DNA of 64,000 nucleotides from Alloyangia pacifica (GTDB taxonomy: Bacteria; Pseudomonadota; Alphaproteobacteria; Rhodobacterales; Rhodobacteraceae): contig NZ_CP022191.1 of the NCBI RefSeq assembly GCF_003111685.1, positions 372,001-436,000 on the forward strand. The letters are read 5' to 3'. Positions 18,034-26,526 of the stretch are shown here, piece by piece. The translations under genes and the position numbers were made by a program. The notes under the pieces are model-generated. The model was given only the letters and a program-made list of their open reading frames with translations, ran no database searches and was not told the origin of the DNA. Position 1 is the stretch's first letter, and every line of letters begins with the position of its first letter.

Positions 18034-19757
18034 GGCAGCACCCCCTCGGGCAGGCGGCGGCCGACGAGCAGCGACAGCCCCATGAGCGCCAGCACCATGA
18101 GCACCATCAGGCATCCGACCGCGGCGGCGAGGGTCGAGGAGCCCGCCTCTTCGAGGAAGATGATCATCGGGCCGATGGTGGTGGCCCGCGAGCTGACCAG
18201 CAGCACCGAAACCTGGATCTCGTTCACCGCCGTCATGAAGACGAGGATCGCCGCCGCCATGGCCGAGGGGGCGAGCGCGGGCAGCACGATGTCGCGCAGC
18301 CGGGCGAAGACCCCGGCGCCGGCGAGCTGCGCGGCCTCGTCCAGCGCCCGGTCGATCTGGGCGTAGCCGCCGAGGACGGGGCGCAGCGCGAGGGCGAGGA
18401 AGTTGGACAGGTAGGCGGCGAGGATCACCCAGACCGTGCCGTAGAGCCCGGTGCCGACAAAGGGCAGGGGGCGCAGGAAGAAGAGGATCATCGCCACGCC
18501 GATGATGATGCCGGGCAGCGCATAGGCCAGCTCTGACGCGAGGCGCAGCAGCCGCGCCACCCAGCCGCGCCGCCAGCTCAGCACGTAGCCAAGGGCGACC
18601 GCCGCCGGGATCAATACCGCCACGGTCAGCAGCGTCAGCCAGAGCGAGGTGAGAAAGGCGCTTCGGATGCCCTCGTGGTGGAAGAGGGCGTTGGCGAAGT
18701 TCTCGAAGGTGAGCGTGTCCGGCGTCAGGGGCTGGCCGTAGCCGCGCACCAGTGCGGTGCCGAGAAGGGCGGAGAGCGGCAGGACGAGGCAGAGCGCGAG
18801 GTAGAGCCAGGCCACGCCGCTGACCGGCAGGCGCCAGGCTCCGAGCGCCATGCGGGGCGGGCGCTGCGCGGCATCGACGCGCTGGTCACCGCGGCGTCCG
18901 AGCCAGGCGGTGAGGGTCATGCCGAGCACGGTCAGCAGGGCCAGCAGCAGCGCCAGCAGCGCCATGTCGTTCAGCGCCGAGGGGCCATAGGCGTTGAGGC
19001 GCTGGTAAATGAGGGTGATCAGCGTCGGCACGCGGGCGGGGATGCCGAGCATCGCCTGGATGCCGAAGTTGCCGATCGACGAGACGAAGGCCAGCGCGGC
19101 CCCGGCGAAGACGCCGCCGCGGATCAGCGGCAGGATGATGTCGCGCGTCACCTGTCCCGCGCCGGCGCCGTTCGCATGGGCGGCCTCGACCAGCGAGGCG
19201 GGGAGGCGCTGCAGCGAGGCGCGGACCGACAGGAACACGAGGGGCGCATTGTAGAGCCCGAGCAGGAAGATGATGCCGCCCATGGAATAGAGCGGGTGGC
19301 GGGTGCCGGGAGGCAGCGCGAGGCCGAGCGGGCCGAGGATCGGGCTTGCCGGAGAGAAGGCCTGAACCCAGGCCAGCGCGGTGACCTGCGGCGGGATCAT
19401 CAGCGGCAGCACGAAGCCGAAGACCCAGAGCGTGCGGCGGCGCATATCCGTGAGCGAGGTCAGCAGCGCGGCCATCGTGCCGACCGCCGTGGCCAGCAGC
19501 GTTGCGGCGCAGGCGATCCAGAGGGTGTTGAGCGTGGCCTCCAGCACCCGGCGGCCCCCGAGGATCGCGGCGATGCGCTCGACGTCGAAGGTGCCCTGGG
19601 GGAAGAGCGCGGCATAGAGGAGCCGGGCGAGCGGCGCGATGGAGAGCAGCCCCACGAAAAGGATCAGCACCAGAGTCAGCGCGCGTTCGCCGCCGAGGTG
19701 CCCGAGCAGCCGGCGCGCCCGAGAGGGGCGCGCCGCTTGGTCTTGGACGAGGCTCAC
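18021..19757 (-). CDS. ABC transporter permease, fused two-domain FbpB/AfuB type
   Basis: A 578-residue inner-membrane protein with two BPD-type permease halves, about 12 helices in all. Both halves contain the EAA-like loop: LVEAAHANGAGAGQVTRDII near the middle and LDEAAQLAGAGVFARLRDIV near the end. Fused permeases of this kind are found in ferric-iron (FbpB) and sugar-phosphate (AfuB) importers. The start is GTG at 19757, 4 bp after the binding-protein stop. The gene lies between the binding protein and the MBL hydrolase. Confidence 0.87.
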   Translation of the reverse strand: MSLVQDQAARPSRARRLLGHLGGERALTLVLILFVGLLSIAPLARLLYAALFPQGTFDVERIAAILGGRRVLEATLNTLWIACAATLLATAVGTMAALLTSLTDMRRRTLWVFGFVLPLMIPPQVTALAWVQAFSPASPILGPLGLALPPGTRHPLYSMGGIIFLLGLYNAPLVFLSVRASLQRLPASLVEAAHANGAGAGQVTRDIILPLIRGGVFAGAALAFVSSIGNFGIQAMLGIPARVPTLITLIYQRLNAYGPSALNDMALLALLLALLTVLGMTLTAWLGRRGDQRVDAAQRPPRMALGAWRLPVSGVAWLYLALCLVLPLSALLGTALVRGYGQPLTPDTLTFENFANALFHHEGIRSAFLTSLWLTLLTVAVLIPAAVALGYVLSWRRGWVARLLRLASELAYALPGIIIGVAMILFFLRPLPFVGTGLYGTVWVILAAYLSNFLALALRPVLGGYAQIDRALDEAAQLAGAGVFARLRDIVLPALAPSAMAAAILVFMTAVNEIQVSVLLVSSRATTIGPMIIFLEEAGSSTLAAAVGCLMVLMVLALMGLSLLVGRRLPEGVLPWRD

Positions 19758-19761
19758 GCGA

Positions 19762-20730
19762 TCAGAGCCCGAAGAGCTCGGCGAACTGCGCGCGCACGGC
19801 TTCGTTGGTCTCGAGCGCGGCATCGACGTTGTAGCCGAGCAGGGTCATGTCCTCGAGCTTGGGAAAGCCCTCGGGGCCCTCGACGCCGGGCAGGATCGGC
19901 AGCGAGCCCTGCTCGGCGACCAGCTCCTGGCCTTCCTTGCTGAGCAGGAAGTCGATGAAGAGCTTGGCCTCTTCCGGGTGCTCGGTGCCGGCCATGATCG
20001 CGGCGGGCTCGGTGATGAAGCTCACGCCATCCTCGGGGACGATGAAGTCGACCGGCGAGCCGTCGGCCTTGGCGCGCAGGGCGTTGGCATCGACGATGAT
20101 CGCGTATTTCGCCATGCCTGAGGCGACGGCTTTGGTCGCCGGGCCGTTGCCGCCCTCGGGGACGATGTCGAGCTCGTTGAGCCCCTCGTAGAACGCCCAG
20201 CCGATGCCCTCGGCGTTCAGCAACGCATGCAGGTGGTTCAGCGCGGCGCCGGAGTAGAGCGGCGACGGCACGCCGATCATGCCGCGGTTCTCTTCGGTGA
20301 TGAGGTCCATCCAATGGCTGACCGGCTCGGCGATCTCGGTGTTGTAGGCGATGCCGGTGGTCATCGCCTTGGTGCCGAAATAGGTCATGTCGGCGTCATA
20401 GGTGGCGGGGTCGTAGTCCGCCACGGGTGCGTCTTCGTAGGCCATCAGGTGACCGCCGGCCTTGAGCTCGCCGAGGTTGATCACGTCGGCGACCAGCAGG
20501 ATATCGGGCTGCACGTTGTCCGCCTCGATCTCGGCGCGCACCACGTTCATCAGCGCCGAGGTGCCGTTGCGGGTCCATTCGATCTTGATGTCGGGGTGGG
20601 CGGCCTCGAAGGCGTCGACGGTCTGCTGCGCCTGCTCGGGGGGCTGGCTGGTGTAGAGCGTCAGCGTGGTTTCGGCAAAGGCGGCGCTGGAGAGCAGCGA
20701 CGCGGCGAGGGTGAGGGAGAGAAGACGCAT
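19762..20730 (-). CDS. ABC transporter substrate-binding protein (Fbp/Afu-like)
   Basis: A 322-residue periplasmic protein with a signal peptide (MRLLSLTLAASLLSSAAFA). The mature start TTLTLYTSQPPEQAQ and the segments TRNGTSALMNVVRAEIEADN and PDILLVADVINL resemble family 1 iron- and sugar-phosphate-binding proteins. The double-tyrosine iron motif of FbpA is not evident near the end (LLGYNVDAALETNEAV), arguing against ferric iron. The linked phosphatase and hydrolase genes point to a phosphorylated organic ligand, as for AfuA. The ligand itself cannot be read from sequence. Confidence 0.83.
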   Translation of the reverse strand: MRLLSLTLAASLLSSAAFAETTLTLYTSQPPEQAQQTVDAFEAAHPDIKIEWTRNGTSALMNVVRAEIEADNVQPDILLVADVINLGELKAGGHLMAYEDAPVADYDPATYDADMTYFGTKAMTTGIAYNTEIAEPVSHWMDLITEENRGMIGVPSPLYSGAALNHLHALLNAEGIGWAFYEGLNELDIVPEGGNGPATKAVASGMAKYAIIVDANALRAKADGSPVDFIVPEDGVSFITEPAAIMAGTEHPEEAKLFIDFLLSKEGQELVAEQGSLPILPGVEGPEGFPKLEDMTLLGYNVDAALETNEAVRAQFAELFGL

Positions 20731-20755
20731 GTTCGGTGTCCTTGCGGTTGCGTGT

Positions 20756-21841
20756 TCAGGAGGGGTGAGACGCGGCGGCATCGGGAATGACCCAGCCGTC
20801 GCGCAGGGCGAGCGAGACCCGCTGGCCGCGGCTCAGCGCGGCGGGGGCGGCGATGTTCACGGAGAGCGGGATGTCCCCCGCGGGCCCGGCCATGACCTCG
20901 GCGCGCAGGAAGGCACCGCGGTAGGTGGCGCGGGTGACGTTGCCCGCGATGGCCTCCGCCGCATCCGTGAGCTGGAGGTCGCCGGGATGGAAGGAGATCT
21001 TGGCGCGGCGGCGGGCAGTCTGGCCGGGGGCGCAGCGCAGTTCGATGCGCTGGCCGAGCAGCGAGGCGGCGGCGCGGCCCTGCCCGAGCGGGCGGATGTC
21101 CTCGGCCTCGAGCACCCGTCCCTCGCCGATGAAGCCCGCGACGGTCTCGGTCTGCGGCTGGCTGAACAGCGCTTCGGGGCGGTCGAACTGCAGGATGCGG
21201 CCCTTGTCCATGACCGCCACGCGATCGGCGAGGGCGAGCGCCTCGGACTGGTCGTGGGTGATGTAGAACATGGTGGCGCCGGAGCGGGCGTGGAAGGCGG
21301 CGAATTCCTCCTCCAGCGCGCCGCGCAGGTGCACGTCGAGATTGGCCAGCGGCTCGTCGAGCAGCACGACGCGGCTCTCCATGGCGAGGCAGCGCGCGAG
21401 GGCGACGCGCTGGCGCTGGCCGCCCGAGAGATCTGCGGGGCGGCGGTGCGCGAGCGGACCCAACTCGACCAGATCGAGCACCCGGGCGACACGGGACTTC
21501 CTCTCGGTTCTGGGAATGCCGGCGATCTTCAACCCGTAGGCCACATTCTGCGCCACCGACATATGCGGCCAAAGGGCGTAATTCTGGAACACAACGCCGA
21601 TGCCGCGATGCTCGGGGGCGAGGTGACGACCGGGGGCCGAGACGATGTCTCCGCCGATCTCGATACGGCCGGCGTTGAGCCGCTCGAAGCCGGCGAGGCA
21701 GCGCAACAACGTGGTCTTGCCGCAACCCGAGGGGCCGAGGACGGCGACGAACTCCCCGGCCTCGATGCTCAGCGAGACCTGCCGCAACACCTGCGTCTGG
21801 CCGTAGCTCTTGTCGATCCCCGAGATGCGAATGTCGCTCAT
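20756..21841 (-). CDS. ABC transporter ATP-binding protein (PotA/FbpC-like)
   Basis: A 361-residue ATPase of the importer. Walker A GPSGCGKTT is near residue 40, the signature LSGGQRQRVALAR follows, and Walker B reads VVLLDEPLANLD with the switch HDQSEAL. A C-terminal TOBE-like regulatory domain follows from about residue 250. It is first in the minus-strand operon and has its own upstream region with a perfect palindrome. The order ATPase, binding protein, permease, hydrolase, phosphatase, regulator is consistent with one transcript. Confidence 0.9.
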   Translation of the reverse strand: MSDIRISGIDKSYGQTQVLRQVSLSIEAGEFVAVLGPSGCGKTTLLRCLAGFERLNAGRIEIGGDIVSAPGRHLAPEHRGIGVVFQNYALWPHMSVAQNVAYGLKIAGIPRTERKSRVARVLDLVELGPLAHRRPADLSGGQRQRVALARCLAMESRVVLLDEPLANLDVHLRGALEEEFAAFHARSGATMFYITHDQSEALALADRVAVMDKGRILQFDRPEALFSQPQTETVAGFIGEGRVLEAEDIRPLGQGRAAASLLGQRIELRCAPGQTARRRAKISFHPGDLQLTDAAEAIAGNVTRATYRGAFLRAEVMAGPAGDIPLSVNIAAPAALSRGQRVSLALRDGWVIPDAAASHPS

Positions 21842-21860
21842 GGTCTGCCCTGTTTGCCGG

Positions 21861-21878
21861 GCTGCACAGCTGTGCAGC
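21861..21878. promoter_or_regulatory. Perfect 18-bp palindrome, candidate LacI-type operator
   Basis: GCTGCACAG followed by CTGTGCAGC forms an uninterrupted palindrome 20 bp upstream of the first gene of the ABC operon. Operon position and symmetry suit a repressor site, most simply for the LacI-family gene at the operon end. The central dinucleotide is GC rather than the CG common in LacI-family operators, so another regulator is possible. Confidence 0.55.
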
Positions 21879-22008
21879 GTCGCGGCGATCTGTGGCGGCG
21901 GGCTGCGACAGGCGGGCGACAGGGGCGTGACAGATTGGTGAAATCAGCCGCGAAAACGAAAACGGCGCCCGCGAGGGGCGCCGGTCGTGTCAGTTCGGGA
22001 TCCGGGGA

Positions 22009-22362
22009 TCAGCTGCCGCGATAGGTCGAATAGCCGAAGGGCGAAAGCAGCAGCGGCACGTGGTAATGCGCGGGTTCGGACATGCCGAAACGGATCGGCA
22101 CCACGTCGAGGAAACGCGGCTCCTCCGGCGGCGTGCCGCAGGCGTCGAGATAGGCCCCGGCGTGGAACACAAGCTCATAGGTGCCGGGCGCAAATTCGGC
22201 GGCGGGCAGGATCTGCTCATTGGTGCGGCCGTCGTCATTGGTGACCAGCGTCTTGAGAAGGCTGCGGGTTCCGTCCTCGATCCGGAAGAGCTCGATCTTC
22301 AGACCCTCGGCGGGGCAGCCACGGGCGGTGTCGAGCACGTGGGTCGTCAGGTATCCGGTCAT
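22009..22362 (-). CDS. uraH: 5-Hydroxyisourate hydrolase
   Basis: A 117-residue transthyretin-related enzyme that opens 5-hydroxyisourate to OHCU in urate breakdown. Diagnostic points are LTTHVLDTARGCPAEGL (catalytic His), the arginine in GTRSLLKTLVTNDDGR, and the C-terminal signature YSTYRGS. The start at ATG 22362 is preferred (MTGYLTTHV, with GGAG upstream); an in-frame start at 22404 would add 14 unconserved residues. It stands alone here. The urate-oxidising partner puuD lies 35 kb away, and OHCU decarboxylase is not in the window. Confidence 0.93.
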   Translation of the reverse strand: MTGYLTTHVLDTARGCPAEGLKIELFRIEDGTRSLLKTLVTNDDGRTNEQILPAAEFAPGTYELVFHAGAYLDACGTPPEEPRFLDVVPIRFGMSEPAHYHVPLLLSPFGYSTYRGS

Positions 22363-22470
22363 CGGCGGGTCTCCATGAGGTATCTCGGCGGTGTCGCGGG
22401 TCATAGTGGCAGAAGCGGGGGCCGGGTAAAGGCCCGCCCGGCCGAGGCAGTTTCAAACGCGGTTTGAAGA

Positions 22471-23454
22471 TCAGCGCGTCGCAATGCGCCGGGTCATGTC
22501 GAGCATCCGCGCCGAGAAGCCCCATTCATTGTCGTACCACCCGAAGAGCCTGAGCTGGCCTCCCTCGACCACGCGGGTCTCGCGCGTTGACAGCACCAGC
22601 GACTCGGGCCGGGCGCGCAGGTCGGTCGAGACGCAGGGATCCCCGGTGAGGCCGACGAGCGGAGAACCCGCGAAGAGCTCGACAAGCGCGGCATTGGCAT
22701 CCTCGGGCATAGTGTCGAGCTGCAGCACCGCGTCCACCGCCGAGACCGAGATGCAGGGCACGCGCACCGCCGTCACGCTGAGACGCTGGTCGAGCCCGGG
22801 AAGCACCTTGATCACCTGTTTCGCGGCGCTGGTGCTGGTCGGCACCATCGAAGCCGCGGCGGCGCGGCTGCGCTCGTAGCTGGCGCCGGGGGCATCCACC
22901 GTCGGCTGGCTGCCGGTGTAGCAGTGGATCGTGGTGACATGGGCGCGGGCAATGCCGAAGCGGGTGTCGAGCGCCTTGAGCATCGGCGCGATGGCGTTGG
23001 TGGTGCAGGAGGCGTTCGACACGATGCGGGCGTCGCCGATCTCGGCCTCGTTGGCGCCGAGCACGCAGGTCACGTCGGCGGCCTCGGAGGGGCCAGAGAG
23101 CAGCACCGACCTCGCCCCGGCCAGCAGCCCGGCCTCGGCATGCGGGCGGTTCGAGGCGGCGCCGGTGCATTCGAGCACCACGTCGACATGGCTCAGGTCG
23201 AGCTCGCGCAGGTCGCGGGTGGTGTGGAACGGGATGCGGCGTCCGTCTACGACCAGCGTGCCGGGCTCTTCGGTCACCGTGCCGGGGTAGGGGCCGAAGA
23301 CGCTGTCGTAGCGGAAGAGATAGGCGCACATTTCGGGCGAGGCGATGTCGTTGATCGCCACCAGCTCGAGATCGGCATGGGCCGGGTCGGTGAGGATCTG
23401 GCGCAGCAGGGTGCGGCCGATGCGGCCGAAGCCGTTGATCATGATGCGGGTCAT
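22471..23454 (-). CDS. gap: Type I glyceraldehyde-3-phosphate dehydrogenase family protein
   Basis: A 327-residue NAD(P)-dependent dehydrogenase. The N-terminal Rossmann motif INGFGRIGRTLLRQ, the cofactor aspartate in VAINDI, the catalytic NASCTTNAIAPML with active-site cysteine, and TIHCYTGSQPTVDAP and WYDNEWGFSARM are all intact. The family includes GAPDH and erythrose-4-phosphate dehydrogenase; residues seen do not firmly separate them. No other glycolytic gene is adjacent, so this may be an accessory copy. It is transcribed alone or with the downstream uraH (108-bp gap). Confidence 0.87.
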   Translation of the reverse strand: MTRIMINGFGRIGRTLLRQILTDPAHADLELVAINDIASPEMCAYLFRYDSVFGPYPGTVTEEPGTLVVDGRRIPFHTTRDLRELDLSHVDVVLECTGAASNRPHAEAGLLAGARSVLLSGPSEAADVTCVLGANEAEIGDARIVSNASCTTNAIAPMLKALDTRFGIARAHVTTIHCYTGSQPTVDAPGASYERSRAAAASMVPTSTSAAKQVIKVLPGLDQRLSVTAVRVPCISVSAVDAVLQLDTMPEDANAALVELFAGSPLVGLTGDPCVSTDLRARPESLVLSTRETRVVEGGQLRLFGWYDNEWGFSARMLDMTRRIATR

Positions 23455-23529
23455 GGGGTGCCTCCGCGGAACTTGGACCGGCCAAGCGATACGCCTCTGC
23501 GCGCCGGGGTCAAGCGGGTGGTCCGCGGC

Positions 23530-24375
23530 TCAGCCGACGAAGCGACCGCGGTAGGCGCTCGGGCTCTGGCCGCGCAACGCGCGGAAGCGGCGGGAGAAAT
23601 AGGCCGGGTCGGCAAAGCCCAGCCGGTAGCCGACCTCGGCCACGGGCACCTGGGTGAAGGCGAGCATCCGGCTGGCCTCGGTCATCACCTTGCCCTCGAT
23701 GTAGCGCGAGGCGCTGAGGCCGGTGGCGGCGTGGCAGATCCGGGTGAGATGGCCGGGGGTGATCGACAGGGCCGCGGCGTAGTCGCCGGCGCGCCAACCC
23801 TCGGCAAGATGTTCGGCGATCAGCCGGTCGAGCGCCATCATCTTCGCCCCGCCGGGGGCGGCGGCCTCCTCGGTCGGGGCCAGCGCGCAGATCTCGGCGA
23901 GCAGCGCCTGCGCCAGCGAGACCAGCAGGTTTGCGCGGTAGAGGCCGGGGCGGGCAAAGGCAGCGACGAGTTGGTCGGAAAGGGTGACCAGCGTGTCCGA
24001 GGCCGTGCCGACCACCGGGCGCGAGAGCCGGGCGGCAAGCCCCGGCGAGGTGGGCCGCATCCCCGCGAGCACAGGTGCGGGGAAGGAGAGCACCAGACCT
24101 TCGCTCAGCTTCTGGAACTCGAACCCATGCACGATATGTACCGGGATCAGGAGGAACTGCCCGTCGCCGAGCGTTGCATCCCGCCCGTCGATCCGGACCT
24201 CGGCGTGTCCCTGCCGCATAAAGAAAACCTGGGTGATCTCTGCGTGTCTGTGCGGGGAAATCACCCAATCGTGAAGTCTTGCCCGGTCCCAGATGCGCTC
24301 GCAATGCACCGTGTCGGGGAAGCCTCCGGTCTCACCGAAGAGATCGAAAAAGGGGATGTGTGGACGCTGGGTCAT
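23530..24375 (-). CDS. pobR: AraC-family regulator of pobA
   Basis: A 281-residue regulator. The N-terminal cupin-like sensing domain includes ISPHRHAEITQVFFM and GDGQFLLIPVHIVHGFEF. The C-terminal double helix-turn-helix (about residues 185-281) shows ALSITPGHLTRICHAATG and VGYRLGFADPAYFSRRFRAL. It is divergently placed 89 bp from pobA, the usual arrangement of PobR-type activators that respond to 4-hydroxybenzoate. The identification rests on family and position. Confidence 0.85.
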   Translation of the reverse strand: MTQRPHIPFFDLFGETGGFPDTVHCERIWDRARLHDWVISPHRHAEITQVFFMRQGHAEVRIDGRDATLGDGQFLLIPVHIVHGFEFQKLSEGLVLSFPAPVLAGMRPTSPGLAARLSRPVVGTASDTLVTLSDQLVAAFARPGLYRANLLVSLAQALLAEICALAPTEEAAAPGGAKMMALDRLIAEHLAEGWRAGDYAAALSITPGHLTRICHAATGLSASRYIEGKVMTEASRMLAFTQVPVAEVGYRLGFADPAYFSRRFRALRGQSPSAYRGRFVG

Positions 24376-24464
24376 GCATGAATAGTACCAGCCTATGCGG
24401 CTCCCGTCTATTCGCGCGCGGCCCTGCAGGGGCTAGGCTGCCAACAATTATCGGAGGAGACTGC

Positions 24465-25634
24465 ATGAAAACCGAAGTCGTGATCATCGGCGGCGGCCCC
24501 TCGGGCCTGCTGCTTTCGCAGCTGCTGAACAAGGCCGGGGTCGCAACCGTGGTGCTCGAACGGTCGAGCCGCGAGCATGTGCTGTCGCGCATCCGGGCGG
24601 GCATCCTCGAATGGAGCACGGTCGAGCTGCTGCGCGAGGCCGGGGTCGGCGCGCGCATGGATGCCGAAGGGTATCCGCACGACGGCACCTACCTGACCGA
24701 TGCCGAGCTGATGGTGCATATCGACTTCAAGGCGCTCACCGGCAAACAGGTCATGGTCTACGGCCAGACCGAGGTGACCCATGACCTCTACGAAGCGCAA
24801 GACGCGATGGGGACCACGGTGATCCATGGGGTCGAGGATGTGACCATTCATGACCTCGACGCGTCCGAGGCCGCGGTTGAGTACACGCTGAACGGCGAAC
24901 GGCACCGCATCACCTGCGCGTATGTGGCCGGATGTGATGGCTTCCACGGCGTCAGCCGCAAGACCATCCCCGAAGAGAAGCGCCGCGAGTTCGAGCGGGT
25001 CTACCCCTTCGGCTGGCTGGGGATCCTCTCGCGCACGCCGCCGGTGCATGATGAGCTGATCTATTCCAACTCGCCGCATGGTTTCGCGCTGGCCTCGATG
25101 CGCAACGAGAACCTGGTGCGCTACTATGTGCAGGTGCCGCTGACCGACAAGGTCGAGGACTGGTCCGACGAGCGTTTCTGGACCGAGTTCAAGCGCCGCA
25201 TCCCGTCAGAGGCGGCCGCCAAGCTGATCACCGGCCCGTCGATCGAGAAATCCATCGCGCCGCTGCGCAGCTTCGTCTCGGAGCCGCTGCGCTGGGGCCG
25301 GCTGTTCCTTGTCGGCGATGCCGCGCATATCGTGCCGCCGACCGGGGCGAAGGGGCTGAACCTCGCGGTTTCGGATGTCTATTACCTGCACGAGGCGCTG
25401 ATCTCGGCGCTGAAGGCGGGCCAGACCGCGGGCATCGACGGCTATTCCGAGCGCGCGCTGGCGCGGATCTGGAAGGCGATGCGCTTCAGCTGGCAGATGA
25501 CCACCATGCTGCACAGTTTTGAAGGCGAGGACAGCTTCGCCGCGGAGATGCGCCGCGCCACTCTGCAGCATCTGGCGGACTCGGAAACTGCGCGCAAGGA
25601 TCTCGCCGAGAACTACGTCGGCCTGCCTTTCTGA
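24465..25634 (+). CDS. pobA: 4-Hydroxybenzoate 3-monooxygenase
   Basis: A 389-residue FAD flavoprotein hydroxylase that converts 4-hydroxybenzoate to protocatechuate with NADPH and O2. The FAD-binding GGGPSG is at residues 9-14, and SRIRAGILEWSTVELLREAG is a typical substrate/FAD region. The second FAD motif is FLVGDAAHIVPPTGAKGLNL. GGAGGA precedes the ATG. Protocatechuate ring-cleavage genes are not in the window. A terminator follows. Confidence 0.95.
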   Translation: MKTEVVIIGGGPSGLLLSQLLNKAGVATVVLERSSREHVLSRIRAGILEWSTVELLREAGVGARMDAEGYPHDGTYLTDAELMVHIDFKALTGKQVMVYGQTEVTHDLYEAQDAMGTTVIHGVEDVTIHDLDASEAAVEYTLNGERHRITCAYVAGCDGFHGVSRKTIPEEKRREFERVYPFGWLGILSRTPPVHDELIYSNSPHGFALASMRNENLVRYYVQVPLTDKVEDWSDERFWTEFKRRIPSEAAAKLITGPSIEKSIAPLRSFVSEPLRWGRLFLVGDAAHIVPPTGAKGLNLAVSDVYYLHEALISALKAGQTAGIDGYSERALARIWKAMRFSWQMTTMLHSFEGEDSFAAEMRRATLQHLADSETARKDLAENYVGLPF

Positions 25635-25681
25635 CGCGACTTGGCCCGATCCCGGGAAATTTTGCAGTATGCCATAGACCG

Positions 25682-25714
25682 CGGCCCGCTCCATTGAGCG
25701 GGCCGTATCTTATT
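25682..25714 (+). terminator. Terminator after pobA
   Basis: A perfect 10-bp stem CGGCCCGCTC / GAGCGGGCCG (25682-25691, 25696-25705) with a CATT loop is followed by TATCTTATT. It lies about 50 bp after the pobA stop. Confidence 0.75.
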
Positions 25715-25768
25715 CAGGCCATTGACGACCCTTGCGTCATGAGCCAGAGGGTGCATAGTCAAATGAGG

Positions 25769-25797
25769 CAAAATTTCCGCAGGGAGGGTAAATTTTG
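25769..25797 (+). promoter_or_regulatory. Inverted repeat spanning the tupB ribosome site and start
   Basis: CAAAATTT (25769-25776) and AAATTTTG (25790-25797) form a perfect 8-bp inverted repeat. The 13-nt spacer contains the strong Shine-Dalgarno AGGGAGGG, and the right arm includes the TTG start codon. A further copy of AAATTTTGCAG occurs at 25657-25667. It could be an operator for the tungstate regulator encoded downstream or an RNA hairpin exposing or hiding the start codon. Confidence 0.55.
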
Positions 25798-26502
25798 CAG
25801 AACATCGGAGAGGCCTTCCACTTGGCGCTGTCGCTGGTCCTGTCCGGCGAGGCCGATCTCTACGAGATCGTCGGCCTCTCGCTGCGGGTCAGCCTGAGCG
25901 CCACGGTGCTTGCCTGCGTGATCGGCCTGCCGGTCGGCGCTCTGGTCGCGGTGAGCCGGTTCCGCGGGCGGGGTGTCGTCCTCGTCGTGATGAACGCGCT
26001 GATGGGGCTGCCGCCGGTGGTCGTCGGCCTGCTTGTTTATCTCTACCTCTCCCGCTCGGGGCCGCTCGGCTTTCTGGGGCTGCTGTATACCCCCGGCGCG
26101 ATGATCTTCGCGCAGACCATCCTCATCGTGCCCATCGTCGCCGCGCTGTCGCGGCAGGTGCTGGAAGACCTGCACGCCGAATACGCCGAGCAGTTCCGCT
26201 CGCTGTGCCTCACGCGCTGGCAGAGCATCACCGCGCTGCTCTGGGACGGGCGCTACGCGCTCTTGACCGTGGGGCTGGCGGGCTTTGGTCGGGCCGTGGC
26301 CGAGGTCGGCGCGGTGATCATCGTCGGCGGCAACATCGACCACCTGACCCGTGTGATGACCACCGCCATCGCGCTCGAGACCTCCAAGGGCGACCTGCCG
26401 CTGGCGCTGGCGCTGGGGATCATCCTGCTGGTTCTGGCGCTCGGGGTGAACGCCGGGGTGCAGACCCTGCGCATGACCGCGGCACGGCAGGCGCATGTCT
26501 GA
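25795..26502 (+). CDS. tupB: Tungstate-type ABC transporter permease
   Basis: A 235-residue inner-membrane permease with about five helices. The EAA loop is LRLxG-like: YAEQFRSLCLTRWQSITALL, followed by GFGRAVAEVGAVIIVGGNI, a TupB signature. The start is TTG at 25795, supported by AGGGAGGG 7 nt upstream. With tupC and tupA it forms a high-affinity oxyanion importer. The nearby formate dehydrogenase and cofactor genes fit tungstate or molybdate supply. Confidence 0.88.
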   Translation: MQNIGEAFHLALSLVLSGEADLYEIVGLSLRVSLSATVLACVIGLPVGALVAVSRFRGRGVVLVVMNALMGLPPVVVGLLVYLYLSRSGPLGFLGLLYTPGAMIFAQTILIVPIVAALSRQVLEDLHAEYAEQFRSLCLTRWQSITALLWDGRYALLTVGLAGFGRAVAEVGAVIIVGGNIDHLTRVMTTAIALETSKGDLPLALALGIILLVLALGVNAGVQTLRMTAARQAHV

Positions 26503-26526
26503 GGTGTCCCATGTCTGAGCAAACCC

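Noticed and set aside
19762..20730. Ferric-iron transport as the role of the Fbp-like ABC system
   Set aside because: The gene order with two phosphoesterase-type enzymes and the lack of an obvious double-tyrosine iron motif argue for a phosphorylated organic substrate, though iron is not excluded.
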